The notes under the pieces: generated by a model
Told to the model about the DNA's origin: nothing
Databases searched by the model: none
Seen by the model: only the letters and a program-made list of their open reading frames with translations
NCBI GenBank assembly: GCA_002169935.2
Contig: NHHC02000047.1
Span: forward strand, 1 to 10,514
Reading direction: 5' to 3'
From: Candidatus Pelagibacter sp. TMED153
GTDB lineage: Bacteria > Pseudomonadota > Alphaproteobacteria > Pelagibacterales > Pelagibacteraceae
Length of the DNA: 10,514 bases
Made by a program: the position numbers and the translations under genes
Shown: positions 1-5,883 of the stretch, in pieces
Position numbering within the stretch: the first letter of the stretch is position 1
Layout of the letters: every line of letters begins with the position of its first letter

Positions 1-1188
1 ATTTACCATTTTTTCTTTTAATGAAACCAGCATTTTAAGACATTTTTTTAATTGATCATAAGTTATATATTCGTCAACTGTATGAGCTTGATCTATTGAT
101 CCTGGACCGCAAATAACAGTACTAATGCCTGAGTTTTGAAAAAGGCCAGCTTCTGTACCAAACGACATAGCGCCTTTTGAATTATCTCCTGTTAAATTAC
201 TAACAAGATTTACAGCTTCTGAGTCTCCTTCTTTATTAAAACCTGCAACCTCTCCAATTACTTCTTTTTTAATATCTCCATTAGGGTTATTATTTCTAAT
301 CTTTGGTAGTAAGACGTTTTTAGAAAATTCATCAATATTTTTCGTAACATAATCCCCATCACTTTTGTTTACTGGTCTAACTTCCCATTCCAAAGAACAC
401 TTATCAGCAATAACATTTGCACCTATTCCACCTGAAATTTTTCCAATTTGAAGAGTTGAATAAGGAGGTGAAAATAAGTTGTTTTCTCTTTTCTTGTTTT
501 TAAGGTCATTCTTTAGTTCCATAAGTTTGTTGCTATATTCAATTGCATATTCAATTGCACTAGACCCATTTTCTGGGTCTGAAGCGTGACCAGATAAACC
601 TGTAAAGTGAGTTTTATATTCATTGTAACCTTTATGGGCAGTAATAGCTTTCATATTTGTTGGTTCACCAATTATACAAGTGGAAAAATTTAAATTTCTT
701 TTTTTTAAATCAGCTAAAACTAGAGGAGCACCCAAACAACCTGTCTCTTCATCAAAAGTATAGGAAAAATGAATTGGTCTTTTTAATTTACTAGAAGCAA
801 ATAAAGGAGCAACAGCTAAGGTGCAAGCAATAAAACCCTTCATATCACATGTGCCTCTACCATAAAGTTTATCTCCTTTTTCTCTTAATAAATAGGGATC
901 TGAGGTCCATTCACTAGCTACTGCTGGAACAACATCAGTATGTCCTGACAAAATAATTCCTACACTATCAGTATTTTCTCCTTTAATAGTAGAAAACAAA
1001 TTGGCTTGTGTCTTCGAGTTATTAAATGTTTTTAATGAAGAAGCTCCAGAGTTTTTTAGTTTGAGTTCACAGTAGTCTATTAGTTCCAAATTTGATTTAC
1101 CAGATTCTGTTTGAAAACCAATTAAATCTTTTAAAATTTTTATTGTATTCTGGAATATTTCACCATCTATTTGTATTTGAGTTGCCAT
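1..1188 (-). CDS. argE: Acetylornithine deacetylase, M20 metallopeptidase family (3' end cut by window)
   Basis: Translated directly from the minus strand: 396 codons are open from ATG at 1188 to the window edge with no stop, so the gene is partial at its C-terminus. ArgE proteins are usually about 380-390 residues, so very little should be missing. It hydrolyses N2-acetylornithine to ornithine and acetate in cytosolic arginine synthesis. Metal-site motifs of the M20 family are visible: SGHTDVVP (His83, Asp85), GRGTCDMKG (Asp115), the DEETG pair Glu147/Glu148, GEPT (Glu175), and a late His369 in QAHTVDE. The GEPT-to-AHKGY stretch and the SGHASDP motif of the dimerisation domain resemble ArgE more than its relative DapE. 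It starts 6 bases after the stop of the 60-residue membrane protein gene, so it is probably the last or a late gene of the prpB-prpC unit. No clear Shine-Dalgarno is seen. A related deacylase with another N-acyl substrate cannot be excluded. Confidence 0.9.
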   Translation of the reverse strand, partial: MATQIQIDGEIFQNTIKILKDLIGFQTESGKSNLELIDYCELKLKNSGASSLKTFNNSKTQANLFSTIKGENTDSVGIILSGHTDVVPAVASEWTSDPYLLREKGDKLYGRGTCDMKGFIACTLAVAPLFASSKLKRPIHFSYTFDEETGCLGAPLVLADLKKRNLNFSTCIIGEPTNMKAITAHKGYNEYKTHFTGLSGHASDPENGSSAIEYAIEYSNKLMELKNDLKNKKRENNLFSPPYSTLQIGKISGGIGANVIADKCSLEWEVRPVNKSDGDYVTKNIDEFSKNVLLPKIRNNNPNGDIKKEVIGEVAGFNKEGDSEAVNLVSNLTGDNSKGAMSFGTEAGLFQNSGISTVICGPGSIDQAHTVDEYITYDQLKKCLKMLVSLKEKMVN

Positions 1189-1194
1189 GAGATA

Positions 1195-1377
1195 TTAAAT
1201 TAAGAAATTTAAATTAGTGAGACCGTAAATTATAACTCCAAATACAACAACCCATAAAATAAATTGAACCCCAATTTTTCTTTTTGAACCTTTATCAATA
1301 TTGTTCCAAGGCATGAATGTATAAGTCGTAAAGATTGGTAGAATCAATAATAATAAAAAATTTGTTAAAGTTATCAT
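1195..1377 (-). CDS. Small two-helix membrane protein of unknown function (60 aa)
   Basis: I do not recognise this protein. It has two hydrophobic segments, about residues 5-22 (a Leu/Ile-rich run after TNF) and about 37-56 (ILWVVVFGVIIYG). A short polar, basic loop containing NNIDKGSKRK joins them, so it is probably an inner-membrane hairpin protein. There is no signal-peptidase site or enzymatic motif. The start codon overlaps the prpC stop as ATGA (a 4-base overlap at 1374-1377), which argues for translational coupling and that the ORF is real. Its stop lies 6 bases before the argE start. Position inside a methylcitrate/arginine gene cluster gives no firm function. It could be an accessory membrane peptide or merely a linked gene of a compact genome. 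Confidence 0.72.
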   Translation of the reverse strand: MITLTNFLLLLILPIFTTYTFMPWNNIDKGSKRKIGVQFILWVVVFGVIIYGLTNLNFLI

Positions 1378-2498
1378 CTTTGATTCAACAACATTACTTC
1401 TCTAACTTTTTCACCTTTGTATTTTGATAAAGGTCTAATCAGTTTATTTGAATTATGTTGCTCCATGATATGAGCCGACCATCCGGTAATTCGAGACATT
1501 ACAAATATTGGTGTATAAAAGTCTATATCGATTCCCATCATATAATAAGTAGGACCACATGGAAAATCTACATTTGGATGAATGTTTTTTCTTTCTATCA
1601 TTACTTTTTCTAAAATTTCATAAATTTTGGTATATTTTTCTTTTTTTAAAAGTTTTGCAACTTTAAACATATAGTGTTTCATTGTTGGTACTCTAGAGTC
1701 GCCTGTTCTATAAACCCTATGACCAAACCCCATTACAACTTTTTTCTTTGCTAAAGCGTTTTCAATCCAAGCTTTAGCTTTTTCTGGTTTACCTATTTGT
1801 TTCATCATGTGCATGACAGCTTCATTAGCACCACCATGTAAAGGTCCTTTTAAAGAAGCAATTGCTCCTGTAATCGCCCCATGTAAATCAGATAAGCTAC
1901 TTGTTATAGTTCTAGCAGTAAAAGTTGAAACGTTGAAACTATGCTCTGCATATAAAATTAAAGATATGTCAAAAGCTCTAACAATTTCTTTATCAGGCAC
2001 CTTATTAAACATCATTTTGAAAAAATTTTCTGAAAAAGACAAATTTTTAGTTGGTGAAATTATTTTTTTACCTTTCCTATATCTAAAATATGCTGCTACA
2101 GCGGTAGGGGTTTTGGCAAAAATTCTCATAGTTTTTCTCATATTGGCTTTAGGCGAGTTGTCTTTAGTGTCTTTATCTTCCAAGGCCATCAAACTTACAC
2201 AAGTTCTTATAACGTCCATGGGATGAGCATTTTTGGGCATGGATTGAATATTTTTTAAAATTTGTTTTGATAGTTTTCTTTGAGATCTCTCTTCTTTTAT
2301 GAATCTTTTTAATTGTTTTTTATTTGGCAAATCTCCATTTAAAACCAGATAAGCGACTTCTTCAAAATCACATTTATCACATAAAGATTGCACTGTGTAT
2401 CCTCGGTAAGTAAGAGCACTTAATTCTGGAACAACGTGAGAGATTGTTGTTTCATCCACAACTATACCTAATAAACCTTTTTTAATTTCTTCACTCAT
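1374..2498 (-). CDS. prpC: 2-methylcitrate synthase (citrate synthase family)
   Basis: 374 residues, a normal length for PrpC and shorter than the roughly 430-residue type II citrate synthases. It condenses propionyl-CoA (often acetyl-CoA as well) with oxaloacetate in the cytosol, the entry step of the methylcitrate cycle. Family motifs in order are: an N-terminal GLLGIVVDETTIS followed by LTYRGY, AEHSFN (His186), HGGANEAV (His221), GFGHRVY (His260), and PNVDFPCGPTYY with catalytic Asp311. The C-terminus has SRITGWSAHIMEQ and then a basic tail. The His221/His260/Asp311 triad matches the citrate synthase catalytic set. The ATG overlaps the prpB stop by one base (TAATG at 2496-2500), which supports this start and coupling to prpB. 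The prpB neighbour favours methylcitrate over plain citrate synthase, although dual activity is common in the family. Confidence 0.92.
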   Translation of the reverse strand: MSEEIKKGLLGIVVDETTISHVVPELSALTYRGYTVQSLCDKCDFEEVAYLVLNGDLPNKKQLKRFIKEERSQRKLSKQILKNIQSMPKNAHPMDVIRTCVSLMALEDKDTKDNSPKANMRKTMRIFAKTPTAVAAYFRYRKGKKIISPTKNLSFSENFFKMMFNKVPDKEIVRAFDISLILYAEHSFNVSTFTARTITSSLSDLHGAITGAIASLKGPLHGGANEAVMHMMKQIGKPEKAKAWIENALAKKKVVMGFGHRVYRTGDSRVPTMKHYMFKVAKLLKKEKYTKIYEILEKVMIERKNIHPNVDFPCGPTYYMMGIDIDFYTPIFVMSRITGWSAHIMEQHNSNKLIRPLSKYKGEKVREVMLLNQR

Positions 2499-3394
2499 TA
2501 TTCATGTCCTTCTGTAGAAAAATCTGTAATCTTTTTTCCAGGTATGTTGTATTTCTCATATTCTACTAATTCGTACAACCTTTTTCTAGTTTGCATTTTG
2601 TCTATGATACTGTTTTGATCGCCTTCTTTGAATATAGATTTTAGACCAATCTCTACATTTTGCATTGCAAGCCTTTGAGTTGTTACTGGATAGATTACTA
2701 AATTATAACCTAAATTTTCTAGCTGCTTTTTGTTTAAAATTTTAGATTTTCCAAATTCTGTCATGTTAGCTAAAAGATAACTATTAGAGACTTTTCTAAC
2801 TTTCTCAAATTCTTTTTCATCTTTCATTGCTTCGGGAAAAATCATGTCAGCTCCAGCATCTTCGTACGCTTTAATTCTATCTAAAGTTTTATCAATTCCG
2901 TCTACTGTGTTTGCATCTGTTCTTACAATTATTAAAAAATTTTCATCTTTTCTTGCCTCAACAGATGTTTTGATTTTTTTTATCATTTCTTCTTTTGTAA
3001 TTAATTCTTTATTATCTAGATGCCCGCATCTTTTTTCTGCTATTTGATCTTCTATGTGGCATCCTGATAATCCTTTATCTTCAAATGTTGAGATTGTTTT
3101 TTTACAATCATTAAATCCTGTATCAGCATCAACTATTGTAGGTAAATCAGTTGATCTGGCTATTTGATTACCTCTATAACTTACTTGCTCTAATGTAGTA
3201 AGCCCAATGTCTGGTAAGCCTAAATCATTAGACATCACTCCTCCCGAAATATAAACTCCATCAAAACCTATCTCAGCAATTAATTTTGCACACAACGGAT
3301 TATATGCCCCTGGAAATCTTAGTAATTTTTTAGACTCTAATTTTTTTACAAAATCTAATCTTTTTTCTGAAGCTTTTTTTTTTGTAAAATGCAT
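2498..3394 (-). CDS. prpB: 2-methylisocitrate lyase (isocitrate lyase / PEP mutase superfamily)
   Basis: 298 residues, the usual PrpB length. It splits 2-methylisocitrate into pyruvate and succinate, closing the methylcitrate cycle. Visible landmarks are GAYNPLCAKL near residue 30, YISGGVMSNDLGLPD (about 48-62), the metal-binding VDADTGF (Asp89, Asp91), HIEDQ (Glu115), and the lyase signature KRCGH with catalytic Cys123. VRTDA follows at about 157-161. The spacing of KRCGH and the loss of the long insertions of true isocitrate lyases point to PrpB. Start ATG at 3394 is the first in-frame Met; the next is Met54, past conserved sequence. No Shine-Dalgarno is visible, and a candidate -10 element ends only 9 bases upstream. 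A run of ten A on the coding strand (3374-3383) lies in codons 4-7. It overlaps prpC by one base. Confidence 0.93.
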   Translation of the reverse strand: MHFTKKKASEKRLDFVKKLESKKLLRFPGAYNPLCAKLIAEIGFDGVYISGGVMSNDLGLPDIGLTTLEQVSYRGNQIARSTDLPTIVDADTGFNDCKKTISTFEDKGLSGCHIEDQIAEKRCGHLDNKELITKEEMIKKIKTSVEARKDENFLIIVRTDANTVDGIDKTLDRIKAYEDAGADMIFPEAMKDEKEFEKVRKVSNSYLLANMTEFGKSKILNKKQLENLGYNLVIYPVTTQRLAMQNVEIGLKSIFKEGDQNSIIDKMQTRKRLYELVEYEKYNIPGKKITDFSTEGHE

Positions 3395-3403
3395 TTCAAA
3401 TGA

Positions 3404-3432
3404 CTTATATTAGAGGGGTTTATAAAAATCAA
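3404..3432 (-). promoter_or_regulatory. Candidate sigma-70 promoter upstream of prpB
   Basis: On the minus strand TTGATT (3432-3427) and TATAAG (3409-3404) are separated by 17 bases, close to the TTGACA/TATAAT consensus. The -35 element overlaps the stop codon of the SGNH gene. The -10 ends 9 bases before the prpB ATG, so a transcript from here would have almost no leader. The same arrangement occurs in the second copy of the 46-bp repeat. Predicted from sequence only; AT-rich DNA gives many chance matches. Confidence 0.4.
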
Positions 3433-3450
3433 AGATTATTTAATTCAGAT
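3405..3450. repeat. 46-bp direct repeat, copy 1 (prpB side)
   Basis: Aligns without gaps to 4515-4560 with 41 of 46 bases identical; the mismatches are at repeat positions 11, 14, 18, 31 and 41. The two copies are offset by exactly 1,110 bp and bracket the SGNH gene. This copy contains the last 22 bases of the SGNH coding sequence and most of the short gap before prpB. Copy 2 contains the last 15 bases of the lysE-family gene in a different reading frame, so the similarity is at DNA level and not due to related proteins. Confidence 0.85.
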
Positions 3451-4499
3451 AGTATGTAGTTAGCTAATTTTTTTGATCCACTAATATTTAAATGACTTTC
3501 ATCATAAAAATCTTCATATTCCAAGCTTAGATTTCTAGCAACATCTATGCACTTAATTTTTTTTTTATTACAATGGTTTATTATTGTTTCAGCCACAATT
3601 AAACTTTCAAAACTTTGACCGTAACCAGTAGTTTGATTTATAAAAATTGGAATTGAACCTCTTTCTTGAACTTTTTTTGTTAACTTATTTAATTGATTTA
3701 AATACCATAGTTTAAATTTTTCATATTTATGTTTGTCTTTTTTATCTAAAAATTGATATTCTTTTTTCCTGTCAGCATGAGATATAAACTCTAGTTTATC
3801 TCTTTCTATGTATACGTGGTTTTTTTTTACTTTCTTGATTCCTAAATTTATCCCATATTTTAAATATAAAACAGATTTCGCGATTCTTCCTTTAACAAAA
3901 AAAAATGAATTTGACTCTAAATATTCTCTTATATTAGATTTATTATCTGATTCCTCTAAATTATCTATATAATCTCTAAATTTAAATGTTTCGACCATGT
4001 ATCTATCGTTAATACCAATTAGAAAAATGTAATATTTGGGTTTTAATTCATTCATTTTATCAAACCACATTTCAAAACTATTTATGTGTCCTTTGATAGA
4101 CATACCATCAACGCCAGCATTAAGAATTTTATAATTACTAATATTTTTTTTTAATATTCCTACAACTGTTTCATCATAATTTAAAAATTTTTGATTTACT
4201 GTAGATCCTCCAACAATAACTATATCGGGAAAAGAAATGTCTTCTTTAAGATTTTTTACTCTGAATCCAAAGTTATTTTTTATGTATAGTGATGAATTTT
4301 TTAAATATTCAAAATTGGTTTCGTAAACTCTATAAATATTTCTCTCCGAAGATAATTTATTTTCTAATTTATTTTTAAACCAATATCCAAAAAATATTTC
4401 AATCAATATTATTGTGACTAGAAAAACTAATATATTAGAAATTAGGATTTTTTGAATTGAGTTTTTCAAAATATGATCTTTTTTAAAAATTTTTAACAA
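3429..4499 (-). CDS. Membrane-anchored SGNH/GDSL-like hydrolase-fold protein
   Basis: 356 residues beginning at TTG (4499); no in-frame ATG occurs before Met134, so a non-ATG start is needed. One N-terminal hydrophobic segment (about residues 17-38) follows a basic stretch, indicating a type II-like anchor with the rest outside the inner membrane. The body shows SGNH family blocks in order: VIVGGSTV (nucleophile Ser99), LNAGVDGMS (Gly129), IGINDR (Asn164), and DESHLN (Asp333 and His336). That is a complete candidate catalytic set for an esterase or acetyl-transfer/deacetylation enzyme. Proteins of this build often act on O-acyl groups of surface sugars, but the substrate here is unknown. No polysaccharide genes are adjacent. 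The gene is strikingly A/T- and Lys/Asn-rich and is flanked by two copies of a 46-bp direct repeat, which suggests it was inserted between lysE and prpB. Confidence 0.8.
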   Translation of the reverse strand: MLKIFKKDHILKNSIQKILISNILVFLVTIILIEIFFGYWFKNKLENKLSSERNIYRVYETNFEYLKNSSLYIKNNFGFRVKNLKEDISFPDIVIVGGSTVNQKFLNYDETVVGILKKNISNYKILNAGVDGMSIKGHINSFEMWFDKMNELKPKYYIFLIGINDRYMVETFKFRDYIDNLEESDNKSNIREYLESNSFFFVKGRIAKSVLYLKYGINLGIKKVKKNHVYIERDKLEFISHADRKKEYQFLDKKDKHKYEKFKLWYLNQLNKLTKKVQERGSIPIFINQTTGYGQSFESLIVAETIINHCNKKKIKCIDVARNLSLEYEDFYDESHLNISGSKKLANYILSELNNL

Positions 4500-4513
4500 A
4501 ATATACTGATAAA

Positions 4514-4542
4514 TTTATATTAGACGGTTTTGTAAAAATCAA
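4514..4542 (-). promoter_or_regulatory. Candidate sigma-70 promoter upstream of the SGNH gene
   Basis: On the minus strand TTGATT (4542-4537) and TATAAA (4519-4514) are spaced by 17 bases, the same elements as in front of prpB. The -10 ends 14 bases before the TTG start codon, again leaving a very short leader. It lies just after the lysE stop, inside repeat copy 2. Prediction only. Confidence 0.38.
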
Positions 4543-4560
4543 AGTTTATTTAATTAAGAT
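4515..4560. repeat. 46-bp direct repeat, copy 2 (lysE side)
   Basis: Second copy of the repeat described for 3405-3450 (41/46 identity, same orientation). It includes the last 15 bases and stop codon of the LysE-family gene plus the gap before the SGNH gene. Similarity stops fairly sharply at both ends: bases before 4515 and after 4560 do not align convincingly with the corresponding flanks of copy 1. Confidence 0.85.
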
Positions 4561-5145
4561 AAATAATCCAGTTAAAATTAATAACAATGCAAGAAGATAC
4601 TCTGTTATTTTTTTTGTTTTTTCATTATTAATAAATGTTCTTAAACTACTTCCAAATAACGCCCAGCAACAAATACTTGGAAAGCATATAGAGGCGGCAG
4701 TAATAGTAACAAATGCTACACCAATAAAAATATTTTCTTCAGTAGGAAAAAAACCTGATGCTACAGCTATTGCAATAGACCAAGCTTTAGGATTGACAAA
4801 TTGAAAAAGTGAAGCTTCATACAACTTTAAAGGTCTTCCTGTTTCTTTTTTAATAAGATTAAAAGATCCTATCATCTTCCAACTTAAATAAAGCAAATAT
4901 ATGAAACATAAAACTTTCATATAAGTTTGTATTTGAGGATAAATTAAAAAAAGATTTCCTAAACCAAAACATACTAAAGCAATTTGGAATATGTGACCTA
5001 CAGGAATTCCAATTAAGTGAGGTAACGTTTTTATAAACCCAAATTTCATCCCTGATGCAGTAAGCATAGCATTATTGGGTCCAGGAGTTACAAACATTGT
5101 AAAATAGAAAGTAGCTAAAGCAGAAAATAAGGCAAAATTAATCAT
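4546..5145 (-). CDS. LysE/RhtB-family amino acid exporter
   Basis: 199 residues, typical for the LysE/RhtB superfamily of about six-helix inner-membrane proteins that export amino acids or derivatives. The family signature TPGPNN sits at residues 20-25 at the end of the first helix. Further helices are recognisable at about 42-66, 72-92, 124-150 and 178-198. The conserved FQFVNPKAW motif at about 114-122 precedes the fourth hydrophobic region. The substrate (homoserine, threonine, lysine or another amine) cannot be read from sequence. The ATG overlaps the phosphatase stop as ATGA (5142-5145), so translation is probably coupled to that gene. Its last codons fall inside the 46-bp repeat; the protein ends in ILIK with a normal TAA and does not look truncated. 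Confidence 0.88.
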   Translation of the reverse strand: MINFALFSALATFYFTMFVTPGPNNAMLTASGMKFGFIKTLPHLIGIPVGHIFQIALVCFGLGNLFLIYPQIQTYMKVLCFIYLLYLSWKMIGSFNLIKKETGRPLKLYEASLFQFVNPKAWSIAIAVASGFFPTEENIFIGVAFVTITAASICFPSICCWALFGSSLRTFINNEKTKKITEYLLALLLILTGLFILIK

Positions 5146-5804
5146 AAATATTTTTCAATCACTTTATCGAAATTTTTAAAATCTTTGATTAATTCGTTGT
5201 GCCTTATCTCTTCAGATGATTTCTCTGTATAGCCATCCTTTACTAGTATAAAAGGAATTTTAGCATTTTCTGCTGACATTCCATCAACTTCACTATCTCC
5301 CACCATTATTGTTTTTTTTAAATTACCTTGAATTATTTCTACAACGTTTGTTAAATGCCTGGGGTCAGGTTTATTAAAAGGAAAAGTATCAGATCCTGCT
5401 ACATATTCAAAATAATCATACATTTTTAATTTCTTTAATAAATCTACAGCTAAACGTTCTTGTTTGTTAGTGCATACAGCCATGGAAATATTTTTATTTT
5501 TAGCCCATTTTAAAAATTCTATCACACCATTTATAGGTTTACTTCCACGATCAATATTTTGAGAATAAAAATCTATAAATTCTTTTGTCATATCTTTTTT
5601 TATATTTTCATCTTTAATTTCTTGTCTAAATGATCTTTGCATCATCACCCAAGCACCTTTACCTGCCAAAGATTTTATGTCTGATAATTTCTTTTCTGTA
5701 TGTCCAAATTTTTTCATTACATGGTTGTGCGCATCCATTAAATCTGGAGCTGTATCAACTAAAGTCCCATCAAGATCAAAAAGAATTGTGTAGATTTGAG
5801 TCAT
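5142..5804 (-). CDS. gph: HAD-superfamily phosphatase, phosphoglycolate phosphatase-like
   Basis: 220 residues with the full HAD motif set: FDLDGTLVD (nucleophile Asp10, acid/base Asp12), CTNK (Thr112), the FNKPDP lysine (Lys145), and VGDSEVD (Asp170, Asp174). Residues about 17-85 form the helical cap (C1 type). This pattern fits Gph, which dephosphorylates 2-phosphoglycolate, although HAD phosphatases are promiscuous and the exact substrate is not certain. In many alphaproteobacteria a gph-like gene lies divergently next to glmU-glmS, as here (glmU starts 79 bases away on the other strand), which supports the name. Start ATG at 5804 is close to motif I, as expected for the family. The stop overlaps the LysE-family start by 4 bases. 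Confidence 0.82.
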   Translation of the reverse strand: MTQIYTILFDLDGTLVDTAPDLMDAHNHVMKKFGHTEKKLSDIKSLAGKGAWVMMQRSFRQEIKDENIKKDMTKEFIDFYSQNIDRGSKPINGVIEFLKWAKNKNISMAVCTNKQERLAVDLLKKLKMYDYFEYVAGSDTFPFNKPDPRHLTNVVEIIQGNLKKTIMVGDSEVDGMSAENAKIPFILVKDGYTEKSSEEIRHNELIKDFKNFDKVIEKYL

Positions 5805-5883
5805 TTTTAAAGTATTAAAAAGAAATATTTTGTGACTTATTTCAAAAGCATTATTAATGTTATTAATGTAAAGATAAATTTTT
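5805..5883. promoter_or_regulatory. Divergent intergenic region between gph and glmU
   Basis: The 79 bases should hold promoters for both directions. The 9-base unit TTATTAATG occurs twice in tandem (5851-5859 and 5860-5868). For the plus strand, TTGTGA at 5830-5835 followed 17 bases later by ATTAAT (5853-5858) is a weak -35/-10 candidate. An in-frame TAA at 5875-5877 closes the glmU frame, so no longer GlmU can start here. I see no hairpin or riboswitch-like structure. Confidence 0.3.

Noticed and set aside
1807..2226. A 139-codon open frame on the plus strand opposite prpC
   Set aside because: It lies entirely inside the strongly supported prpC gene, has no recognisable motif and no start signal. 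It is a shadow frame of an AT-rich gene.
3395..3428. Rho-independent terminator between the SGNH gene and prpB
   Set aside because: The C-rich run (CCCC on the minus strand) has no complementary G run nearby and no stem could be drawn; the promoter reading fits better.
3405..4560. Insertion sequence or composite transposon at the 46-bp repeats
   Set aside because: The repeats are direct, not inverted. No terminal inverted repeats or transposase were seen; the only ORF between them is the SGNH gene. A repeat-bounded cassette without its own mobility gene is the better description.
5805..5883. Remnant of the GlmU uridylyltransferase domain upstream of the short glmU
   Set aside because: The 79-base gap is far too short for about 240 codons, is AT-rich with in-frame stops, and shows no residual domain motif in any frame.
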